Source of the DNA: Bacteroidales bacterium
GTDB lineage: Bacteria; Bacteroidota; Bacteroidia; Bacteroidales; WCHB1-69
Direction: 5' to 3'
NCBI GenBank assembly: GCA_024400835.1
Contig: JAKSMC010000033.1
Coordinates: forward strand, 1-38,963
Length of the DNA: 38,963 nt
The position numbers and the translations under genes are program-made. The notes under the pieces were generated by a model, which worked only from the letters and a program-made list of their open reading frames with translations, did not search any database and was not told where the DNA came from. Below, piece after piece: positions 9,009 through 16,434 of the stretch (positions are counted from its first letter, which is position 1; each line of letters starts with the position of its first letter).

Positions 9009-11225
9009 TCATTTTTTGTCTATCGCACTCATCACCTCGTTGAATTCCTCCGCATAATGCACCTTCAAGTACATCATCCAGTAAGCCATCAATGTGTAAC
9101 AAACTGCATGTGACTTGAAAAAATAATGGGTTCTATTCTGGTACCAGGTTTCCCAAACATCTTGTAATTCATTCAGCGTGTAACCATTTTTCAAACCACC
9201 CATCATAAAATTCTGTTTGAACGAATCCAAGTATTCAGAGGCATCACGGCATAGTGCTTTGCGTACCAAATCGCTATCGTCAGCTGAAAAATCAGCCATT
9301 GAACACATCTTATCCATAATTTCTTCTTGAAAGATATCTATGCTGTTGTCTCCTTGCTGTCTGGCCTGAATTATGGAAATAGGGCTGCACGAATCAATGA
9401 CTTTGTTAGACACTTTTTTAAATGAATAGGCATCTTGTCCCTTATTCTTAAAGATACAGAATGAAAGCACCTCTACCAACGTTTCAAAGTTAATGCTTAG
9501 AAGATACATCAGCATACGTTTGATATCACTTGCATCAAAGAAGGGAATTTCATCGGTATTCCCATATTCAAAGGCACGCAAGGTCTGTTTGTCGTTCAAG
9601 TTTATGGCATAAACATCAATTTCCTCTCCTTTCCGTTCGCGTATGAGATCGACAACGGTGTGCAATCTTGTAAGAGCCTTTACATCTAAGACATCCAATC
9701 GGGTCAACCCCGCATTCTCCATTTGAACACAATCATACAGGGAAATTTGTCTGCCCGAAACAACAACAATGGGCACACACGTTCCAACCTTGTCCTTTCC
9801 CATCGCAATCGCGCAGCCGTGTACCCCCAGACGTCCCAACACGTGATGGAGTGGAGCACATTCTTCCATAGTCAAATCGAAATCGCGTGCTAACTGGCGC
9901 ACCGTGCTATCATTCAGATTCGTAGGGGCTATAACATCTGCCACATGGTCTTCACCATATTTATTAATAAGATAATTCAACAACAATTTATGGCCGTCTT
10001 TCTCAACATCCAAATCGATATTGGGCCAATATTGATTATGCGAACACATAAAGCGTTCAAATGGAAGATTATAAGCAATAGGATCTATTTGGGTGATACC
10101 CAAGCAATAACAAACCAGAGAGCAGGGCGCAGAGCCACGGCCCGGACCGACCCACAGATTGCAGTTCTCACGAGCGATGCGCACCAAATCTTCATAAATG
10201 AGAAAAAAATCCGCATAACCGCGAGAGCATATTCTATCCAATTCCTTTTCCAAACGTTCTACGACATTTGAAGGAAGGATGTCCCCATATATGCTTTGGG
10301 CTTTATGGAATGTAAGATGGCGCAAGTACTCCTCCGAAGAGTCAAAGCCCTCAGGCAAAGGGAAAGCTGGGACAGCCATTTCAGAGCAAATGTCGTAGTA
10401 TTCGCACTTTTCAAATATTTCCATAGTGTTGTCTATGGCCTCCGGCACATCCTCAAAAAGGGCAAGCATCTCATCTTGTGATTTCAGCCATTCCTGACCA
10501 CTTAGACGAGGTTTGTCCATTATTCCGGATGTGTGTTTGGCGAATGCTTCCGCAGCTTTGGCATCCGATGGCTCGATGAAGCGACAATGGTTGGCAGCCA
10601 CAATATTCACACCATACTTGGAAGCCAAATCCAATATGGCAGCATTAGCCTGCTTCTCCTTCTCTATGATATCCTGATTCCAACCCTGCTCAGCAGGATG
10701 GCGCTGTATCTCAAGATAAAAATCGTCGCCCCAAATTTGCTTACACCATTGCAGTATCTCCTCTGCCTCTTCAATTCTGTTTTGGGAAGCACCGTCCTGA
10801 ATACCGCCCTCCAAATTTCCGGCCAGCACAATCAAGCCCTGGCCATGCTGTTCCAACATCATCGGTATTGTAAAGGCAGTATGAAAGCAAGTATCTTTAC
10901 AAGAATCATTCATGATTTTCAAAAGATTCTCATATCCGGTTCTGTTTTTCGCCAAGACTGTAATTTGAGACATCAAATCAGAGCTTTCGGATTGGCGCAG
11001 GTTAAGTTCGCATCCGATGATGGGCTTGAAATTGGAATGGCGAGCTGCATTGATTTTCTTGCAATATTGGAAAAACACCATAACTCCCATCATATTGGCT
11101 TTGTCTGTCAACGCGACACCCGGCATACCCAAAGACACGGCCTTATCTACGATATCCTCGACGGTTGCTGTTGAATAGCAGCGTGAATAGATTGAATGTG
11201 TACTCAAATGAATAAAATCTCTCAT
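9009..11225 (-). CDS. Minimal DnaE-like DNA polymerase III alpha homologue (C-terminal half absent)
   Basis: Residues 1-280 are a PHP domain related to DnaE (HLSTHSIYS, ALTDKANMMGV, FKPIIGCEL), but metal ligands are partly lost (DK where DnaE has DH). The palm/fingers follow: VGPGRGSAPCSLVCYCLGI, the catalytic pair D404-L-D406, a GVHGCAIAM block, and third aspartate D511 in GLTRLDVLDVKAL. The end FFKSHAVCYTLMAYWMMYLKVHY is the DnaE KSHAxxY motif, after which the protein stops at 738 aa, whereas DnaE is about 1,150. The beta-clamp-binding, OB and tau-binding regions are missing. It may be a small accessory polymerase, active in principle because all three acidic residues remain. The stop lies in an A6 tract; see the finding on a possible 25-residue extension to 8939. 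It is convergent with the plus-strand run. Confidence 0.9.
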   Translation of the reverse strand: MRDFIHLSTHSIYSRCYSTATVEDIVDKAVSLGMPGVALTDKANMMGVMVFFQYCKKINAARHSNFKPIIGCELNLRQSESSDLMSQITVLAKNRTGYENLLKIMNDSCKDTCFHTAFTIPMMLEQHGQGLIVLAGNLEGGIQDGASQNRIEEAEEILQWCKQIWGDDFYLEIQRHPAEQGWNQDIIEKEKQANAAILDLASKYGVNIVAANHCRFIEPSDAKAAEAFAKHTSGIMDKPRLSGQEWLKSQDEMLALFEDVPEAIDNTMEIFEKCEYYDICSEMAVPAFPLPEGFDSSEEYLRHLTFHKAQSIYGDILPSNVVERLEKELDRICSRGYADFFLIYEDLVRIARENCNLWVGPGRGSAPCSLVCYCLGITQIDPIAYNLPFERFMCSHNQYWPNIDLDVEKDGHKLLLNYLINKYGEDHVADVIAPTNLNDSTVRQLARDFDLTMEECAPLHHVLGRLGVHGCAIAMGKDKVGTCVPIVVVSGRQISLYDCVQMENAGLTRLDVLDVKALTRLHTVVDLIRERKGEEIDVYAINLNDKQTLRAFEYGNTDEIPFFDASDIKRMLMYLLSINFETLVEVLSFCIFKNKGQDAYSFKKVSNKVIDSCSPISIIQARQQGDNSIDIFQEEIMDKMCSMADFSADDSDLVRKALCRDASEYLDSFKQNFMMGGLKNGYTLNELQDVWETWYQNRTHYFFKSHAVCYTLMAYWMMYLKVHYAEEFNEVMSAIDKK

Positions 11226-11337
11226 ATTTCTATTATTATTCGTTTATATATATAACATTGTCAGACAGTTTCCTATAACCAAGAAACAATTCTGATTAAA
11301 AAAAATGTTTTCATGGTTGAAGTATGTTTGTCAAGGA

Positions 11338-12414
11338 TTATTTTTTTGTTTTCATAGTAGGTTTGTCAGAAACGATTTGTCCGTTTTGATTAATAAACAC
11401 TTTAGAACAGTCGTCCTGCAAAGTGGCACAAAACAGTGTGGGCGTGATTCCAATAATAAAAGTATAGATAGGAGGGGTGAGGAATTGGCCTTTGCTGTTA
11501 ACTAAACCGGCATAACAACCTACTTCGTATGCATAATATTCTAGATTTTGGACTCGACCGCTCGCTGGCTCTCCAGATTCGTTGTCATTATAGTTTACGT
11601 CATAGTATATATCGTTAATACGGTCTATAATACCATCTTGTAGGACATTGCCGCTATAGTCAATTTGTTTCTTGAAATCACCTTTTGTATAGACAATGGC
11701 ATAATCCTTTGCCAATTTAATACCATCGTATTGGGGCTTGAGTACCCAATGGCCTTTGGAGTCAATGACACCAAGTTTGTTTGAGGTGTCTGCCACAACG
11801 CAATGTCCATCGTGGAACACGAATTCGGTAAGAGGGTTGCCTCGATAAGGATACTTACAAGCTATAGCGATTTTGCCATCGGTGTTCACAAAACCAATAT
11901 AGCCATCTTTCTCAACTGCTGCTAATCCTTCAGAGAACATCCACGCCCTTGTATAAGCAGTTGGTTCGAGGATAACCTTGTTGGTTAGAATATTGCAAAA
12001 ACCGCGCTTACCATTTTTTGCGAAAAGTATGATGGAATCTTTACTGTCAGCATAATTATACCAGTCAATATCCTTGACAATGACGTGTGTGGTAATGGGA
12101 TTAATGATGTGGCATTTACCTTTCTTTTTTAGAATAGGACTGCTAATCGGTTCCTCCTCATATTTTGTATCACAGTAAGTGTAATCGTGCTTGGCTTTGA
12201 TATGCTTGACAAGCTTCACTGTACCAAAAACCAAACCTACTAAAATCAGCACGCCCATGAGAAAATATAAGAAACCATGCTGATGAGATGCTTCTGTGGA
12301 GTTACCGTTTTCTTGTTGCATCGTTTCTCCTGCTTCTTCTTGAGATTCAACCATTTGAGATGTTTTGTCAATCATCTTGTTAATTTTTTCGTTGATTTTG
12401 TCAATATTTTTCAT
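11338..12414 (-). CDS. Membrane-anchored WG-repeat protein
   Basis: N-terminal 45 residues are polar and probably coiled (INEKINKMIDKTSQMV), followed by one transmembrane helix at about 48-69 (FLYFLMGVLILVGLVFG) and a positively charged edge. The rest contains WG-type repeats typified by KNGKRGFCNILTNK, KDGYIGFVNTDGKI, SNKLGVIDSKGHW and CYAGLVNSKGQF, a beta-rich repeat family common in Bacteroidota; biochemical role is unknown. Topology suggests an inner-membrane anchor with a repeat domain outside the cytoplasm. It follows the DnaE-like gene upstream on the same strand with 112 bp between them. Start ATG at 12414; no signal peptide. Confidence 0.88.
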   Translation of the reverse strand: MKNIDKINEKINKMIDKTSQMVESQEEAGETMQQENGNSTEASHQHGFLYFLMGVLILVGLVFGTVKLVKHIKAKHDYTYCDTKYEEEPISSPILKKKGKCHIINPITTHVIVKDIDWYNYADSKDSIILFAKNGKRGFCNILTNKVILEPTAYTRAWMFSEGLAAVEKDGYIGFVNTDGKIAIACKYPYRGNPLTEFVFHDGHCVVADTSNKLGVIDSKGHWVLKPQYDGIKLAKDYAIVYTKGDFKKQIDYSGNVLQDGIIDRINDIYYDVNYNDNESGEPASGRVQNLEYYAYEVGCYAGLVNSKGQFLTPPIYTFIIGITPTLFCATLQDDCSKVFINQNGQIVSDKPTMKTKK

Positions 12415-12643
12415 ATTTTTTAATTATTGATAAGTTAATATAATATTTTAACAGCGTTCGTGACAGAATTCTGTTATATCTATTGTTTTACTTTTTGTGT
12501 TGTCCACTCAAATTACTTGAAGACATCAGCAGAACAAACACGCTACGGCGAACGCGGTCCAAGGAAAAAGACCATGATGCATTTCCCAGACCTCACAATG
12601 GATTTCTTCAATTGGATATTATTCATAGATAGCACTATTTTGA
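12415..12643 (-). promoter_or_regulatory. Intergenic leader of the WG-repeat gene with a 12-bp palindrome
   Basis: This 229-bp stretch holds no convincing gene. ACAGAATTCTGT at 12463-12474 is a perfect palindrome about 50 bp upstream of the WG-repeat start, a plausible operator. The AT-rich sequence at 12420-12450 could hold its promoter, but no TAnnTTTG match was found. Confidence 0.3.
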
Positions 12644-13759
12644 TTATGCTGCTGTTGTATCTATCAAATCACCAAAGAGTTCTTTCTCAAGCTGATCCAT
12701 ATCACTTTCAATATTGGAGCAAAAGGGAACAATTTCATCCTCTTCGTTTCCCGATATATAAACACCTTTTTTTTCAAGAAACTCACGCAGGTTCACAGGA
12801 AGCAATTCAAACGTTTTCTGCTCACAGATAAAAGTCCTCAAAGACGGGCATTCGCTCCAGCAAAATGGGCCAACACAATCCAATTGAGAACCTATAGTAA
12901 TAGCAACTTCCTTCAAAGCATAGCATCGATTAAAGCAATCCATACCAAGAACCTTGACTGAACTTGGGATAGTAACAGAAATCAAACCACTATTTCTAAA
13001 GGCAAACTCTTCGATATAGTTGAGACCTTCTGGCAATTCAATATGTTCTAACAAGTTACAATCACTAAAGCAATATGAAGAAATTGTTTTCAATTGGGAT
13101 TTTTTGGCAATGTTAACGAATATCAAATCACTACAGCCCATGAACGCATCCATATCAAAGCTTACCACGGTATTTGGAACATCTAAAGATCGCAAATGGG
13201 TGTTAGAGCAGATATTCTTGCTAAAATTTTTAATAGTCTTAGGCCAAACAATACTATCGGACAAATCACAATTGCAAAACCAACCATTTTGAGAGTATTG
13301 CAATTCGGAATCCACATCAAATACTACACGACGTAGATTTTTATTCATCGAAAAACAGTATGGTCCAATCTCATCTACTAAGGCTGGGATACGAATACTT
13401 TGTAAATCACATCCATGAAAAGCGTGATGACCAATTCCGAGGAGACTATCAGGCAAGATAATCTCTTGTAAAGATGAACAACCAAGAAAAACTTCATTTT
13501 CAATAAATCTCAATTTTGACCCTCTCATAAACACCACTTCAGACAATGAAGTACAATATTTGAAACAATTTGCATTCATAAACTCCAATGATGGAGGGAT
13601 AACTACGCGTTTAAGGGTTTTGCAATAACTGCAAGCTTCTCTTGCGATACGGAATGTACCAGGCACAATCACAAGTTCCTCAGGATTGCCAATGAATCCG
13701 ACCAAAGTCCTGCCGTCCTCGCTATACACCCCATTTTCGATAATTTTTGTCTTATTCAT
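12644..13759 (-). CDS. BspA-type leucine-rich repeat protein, 371 aa
   Basis: Almost the whole protein is LRR_5 repeats of the BspA type, for example CFKYCTSLSEVVF, VFLGCSSLQEIILPDS, AFHGCDLQSIRIP, CFSDCNLLEHIELPEG, AFRNSGLISVTIPSS. The repeats are more diverged than those of the large LRR-GHKL protein at the left end. There is no signal peptide (it begins MNKTKIIENGVY) and no anchor, so a cytoplasmic location is likely. Such repeats mediate protein binding. It is the outermost gene of the island before the tRNA-like fragment, transcribed leftward towards the WG-repeat gene. A link with the other LRR protein is inference. Confidence 0.9.
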   Translation of the reverse strand: MNKTKIIENGVYSEDGRTLVGFIGNPEELVIVPGTFRIAREACSYCKTLKRVVIPPSLEFMNANCFKYCTSLSEVVFMRGSKLRFIENEVFLGCSSLQEIILPDSLLGIGHHAFHGCDLQSIRIPALVDEIGPYCFSMNKNLRRVVFDVDSELQYSQNGWFCNCDLSDSIVWPKTIKNFSKNICSNTHLRSLDVPNTVVSFDMDAFMGCSDLIFVNIAKKSQLKTISSYCFSDCNLLEHIELPEGLNYIEEFAFRNSGLISVTIPSSVKVLGMDCFNRCYALKEVAITIGSQLDCVGPFCWSECPSLRTFICEQKTFELLPVNLREFLEKKGVYISGNEEDEIVPFCSNIESDMDQLEKELFGDLIDTTAA

Positions 13760-14205
13760 ATTTTTTTAATTTAAGGTTACACATCTTAAGCATAAAATGT
13801 TTTTTTATGACTTGAGGTTACTTGTAGTAAGACAGTTCGTTCCTATAATGGAATTCCGAAATAAGGGTATTAATCAAAAATCATAAAATGTTGTCTCTCA
13901 ATAATCTACTCTATACTGAGGTTTGGGATTTCAGGTGAAATTGATTAGAAATAGCGAATATGGGCTTTGCAGTACGAGGGGGGGACTGTACCGAAATTTA
14001 AAACTCATAAAATGATTCGGGGAGTTTATGGTTGGTAATTTGCTTTTGGGACTCGACTCTATGGGCGCGCTTGCCCTCGTACGATTTGCAAATTCTGCGA
14101 AATGCGGCACCGCTTCTTTACTTGCATGTCTACTAGTGTGAAGTTCTATCAAATTCCAATCATACTTATGTACAAAATTATAGAGATCCTGTTTGAATGC
14201 CGTAT
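13760..14205. other. Island-edge non-coding stretch
   Basis: No confident gene. A 95-codon minus-strand frame (13931-14218, starting MNTDHTAFKQDLYNF) and an overlapping plus-strand frame are both open, but neither shows a known family or convincing start; a decayed gene is possible. The string cataaaatg recurs at about 13791, 13883 and 14006. The stretch separates the last LRR gene from the tRNA-like fragment. Confidence 0.4.
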
Positions 14206-14243
14206 GATCAGTATTCATATAACTCGAAAATTGAGAATAGAAG

Positions 14244-14296
14244 AACTTGACTTGACAGGCAAGAGGTCACAAGTTCAAATCTTGTACAGATCACCA
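14244..14296 (+). other. tRNA 3'-end-like fragment, probable attachment site (attR)
   Basis: 14269-14285 form a T-arm (acaag, loop ttcaaat matching TTCRANY, cttgt), preceded by a 5-nt variable loop aggtc and an anticodon-arm-like stretch with ttgacag, and followed by acceptor strand acagatc (14286-14292), discriminator a and cca (14294-14296). No normal D-arm with GG or exact 5' acceptor lies at the right distance; gatcagt at 14206-14212 pairs 6 of 7 but is too far. A strong terminator follows at once. This is what remains on the distal side when an element integrates into a tRNA 3' end. Confidence 0.6.
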
Positions 14297-14303
14297 AGAA
14301 AAT

Positions 14304-14341
14304 GAAGCACTTGCAAGAAATTGCGAGTGCTTCTTTCGTTT
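14304..14341 (+). terminator. Rho-independent terminator after the tRNA-like fragment
   Basis: gaagcacttgcaa (14304-14316), a GAAA tetraloop, and ttgcgagtgcttc (14321-14333) form a 13-bp stem with one wobble, followed by tttcgttttt. It has the position expected for the terminator of the original tRNA gene. Confidence 0.9.
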
Positions 14342-14454
14342 TTACGTTTTTCGTTGCGTTATTCAGTATGGGTGTGGCGAACCCCGTCTCTCCAGCTGCG
14401 GTCTGTTTCTTCGCTGATAATTAACGTTTTCATAACCTTGAATTTTTCAATCAT

Positions 14455-15249
14455 TTAGTCTGCATCCATCGCAAGACGGAAACCAGTGCCACCACCCTTG
14501 TAGTCTGGACGCCTACCGACACGATTTCGATAGTCGTAATAGCGTGTGGCGTGATTGCCCCAACCACCGCCTTTTGTTATTTTAAATATTCCGGACTTAG
14601 GTCCGTGTGGGGCTTTGTAACTACCCTTGTTTTTGTAATAAGTTGTTGAAAGCCAGTTGCTACACCATTCGGACACATTGCCTGACATATCGTATAAACC
14701 AAACGCATTGGGTGATTTCATCCCTACTGGGAATGTGAATGGGTACCCATCGTTTGCTGTCCAAGCGACAGCTTCTAACACATCACTTCCACTAAATTTG
14801 GTGTCGAGACCTCCGGAGGCCGCGTATTCCCACTCCATTTCTGTTGGCAATCGGAACGTCATTCCCGTTAGGTGGTTAAGAGAATCTATAAAAGTACAAG
14901 CCTCATACCAGGTAATATTGTTTACAGGACATTTGTTCTTCTTCCAATAGGACGGATTGTCCTTCATTACCGCATAATACAATTTTTGTGTCACTTCAAA
15001 TTTGCCAATGTAAAATGCATCGAGATAGATGGTGGAAGTCCCGTCTTTTTTCCCCATTGAATCAATCGGGTCCAACCAACCTTCTTTGGTCATAGTATCA
15101 CCGTAATAGTTGACGTGTTCGTAAACGCCTTTAGGAATCTTCATCATAACGAAATCAACGCCACGCACATTGACGACCATACTGTCTTGTTGCGCCAAAC
15201 AAAGGACAGGAAATAGAATCATCATAAAAACAAGCAACCGTTTCATCAT
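14455..15249 (-). CDS. Secreted FGE/SUMF1-like (formylglycine-generating-enzyme fold) protein
   Basis: A signal peptide (MKRLLVFMMILFPVLCLAQQ) is followed by an FGE-sulfatase domain: FYIGKFEVTQKLYYAVM, PVNNITWYEACTFIDSLN, FRLPTEMEWEYAA, NAFGLYDMSGNVSEW, KGGGWGN and the terminal GGGTGFRLAMD. In Bacteroidota most proteins of this fold are not sulfatase activators but secreted or gliding/secretion-related (GldK-like) or carbohydrate-related proteins; the catalytic cysteine pair of true FGE is not apparent. Its start overlaps the stop of the upstream gene (atgatga), so the two are translationally coupled. The DNA is still poorer in G+C than the region beyond 16.4 kb. Confidence 0.88.
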   Translation of the reverse strand: MMKRLLVFMMILFPVLCLAQQDSMVVNVRGVDFVMMKIPKGVYEHVNYYGDTMTKEGWLDPIDSMGKKDGTSTIYLDAFYIGKFEVTQKLYYAVMKDNPSYWKKNKCPVNNITWYEACTFIDSLNHLTGMTFRLPTEMEWEYAASGGLDTKFSGSDVLEAVAWTANDGYPFTFPVGMKSPNAFGLYDMSGNVSEWCSNWLSTTYYKNKGSYKAPHGPKSGIFKITKGGGWGNHATRYYDYRNRVGRRPDYKGGGTGFRLAMDAD

Positions 15250-16274
15250 CTTAGTTTTTCTGGAATAATATAATAAGAACCTTTTATTAAGCCGTTGTCA
15301 ATGCCAGTTATGGTCTCTTTTATTATTTGTTCAGCTTCTTCCGGCGGATAATAAAGATTTGTAGTTCTCACGAGATAGAAATCCGTCTCGTGCTGATAGC
15401 GATATGCCACTTTTTTAGCATAGTCATTCCAGGTTTCGGATAGAAGGATTTTTTTCCGTTCCTTTGTCACCTCTTTAAGATTTTCTGGTTCCAAAACGAA
15501 CCCAATTGTATCAAGGATGAAGAATTGCGAGCTGGTTGTGCCATACCTTGTTTTTGGACTTTCCCCTTTCACCGACTGAATAAAGTCGAGGCAAACATCT
15601 TCCGTAGTTGCATATAGTGAAGCATTCACATTGCCTTTTAGAACTTCAGGATAGAAGATTTGAGCAGGATCAAAAAGGAATTCTTTAGCTATGTGGTAAC
15701 AGAATGCCGGATTCATAGCAGTTGAACCAGTGGTGTAATCGTCAATTACAGGATATGTCTTATAAAGTTCCAATAATTTCACCATATTCAACGAGTCTGT
15801 GATGAGGAGCGAATCTTCCCAGGACTCATCTTCGCTGTAGGTTCTTCTGCGGACCCTTTGGTCGGAATTCCGGATATCTATCAATGCCTGCCTTAATTCT
15901 GGAATGACCATTGAAGTAGTAGTGTCAGCTACCTTTTGGAGGATGGGCCATAAATCACTATACATCAATGAATCTTCAGCGTACCATTGAATGGAATCTC
16001 CACTCATCACCAGATAATGAAAACATTCGGACGCCCGATCATTATTGTGCGTGTATTTGCTGTTTACTTTGAAGGCTAAATAGGCATGCGCACTGAATGG
16101 TTTTCGGCATGAGAATGCCTTGTCATAGCAATCAGACGCCTTTTGATAGTTGCTGTCGCAAATGGCTAATTCCGCCTGGTTAATCCAATAATAGTAGTGC
16201 TTCAGACTACTGCGCTGACATAGGCAAACATTGGCGCATAGTGTCAGCAAGATAAAGATTGCTGTTTTTTTCAT
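15246..16274 (-). CDS. Exported hypothetical protein (helical repeat-like)
   Basis: A longer frame begins at 16346, but MKKTAIFILLTLCANVCLCQ at 16274 is a clear signal peptide, so I start there (342 aa). The segment after it (WINQAELAICDSNYQKASDCYDKAFSCRK) looks like one tetratricopeptide-type unit; the rest is helical with no catalytic motif I recognise. It is coupled to the FGE-like gene by a 4-base overlap, suggesting a two-gene unit for an exported complex. Its upstream region contains the palindrome GCAATACTATTGC at 16379-16391. Positions 15301-15360 count 21 G+C of 60, lower than the neighbouring subtilase. Confidence 0.82.
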   Translation of the reverse strand: MKKTAIFILLTLCANVCLCQRSSLKHYYYWINQAELAICDSNYQKASDCYDKAFSCRKPFSAHAYLAFKVNSKYTHNNDRASECFHYLVMSGDSIQWYAEDSLMYSDLWPILQKVADTTTSMVIPELRQALIDIRNSDQRVRRRTYSEDESWEDSLLITDSLNMVKLLELYKTYPVIDDYTTGSTAMNPAFCYHIAKEFLFDPAQIFYPEVLKGNVNASLYATTEDVCLDFIQSVKGESPKTRYGTTSSQFFILDTIGFVLEPENLKEVTKERKKILLSETWNDYAKKVAYRYQHETDFYLVRTTNLYYPPEEAEQIIKETITGIDNGLIKGSYYIIPEKLR

Positions 16275-16434
16275 AATGATATTAATTTTCCCCTTCTCCG
16301 CGGGCGTGCCGGCACTTTGCACGACATCTTTGAGAAATGTCATCACAACGGAGAAATGGTGTCTTTATTGCCTGATTTGCAATACTATTGCGTTTTATTT
16401 TGTGCGATTTCCGTGCACTATGGGTTGTCTCAAT

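Noticed and set aside
12460..12831. 123-codon plus-strand frame between the WG and LRR genes
   Set aside because: Half of it is antisense to the LRR gene, and the product shows no family or signal sequence.
14206..14296. Complete tRNA gene
   Set aside because: The 5' acceptor candidate is too far away, the D-arm lacks its GG pair and the anticodon stem mispairs; only the 3' part is credible.
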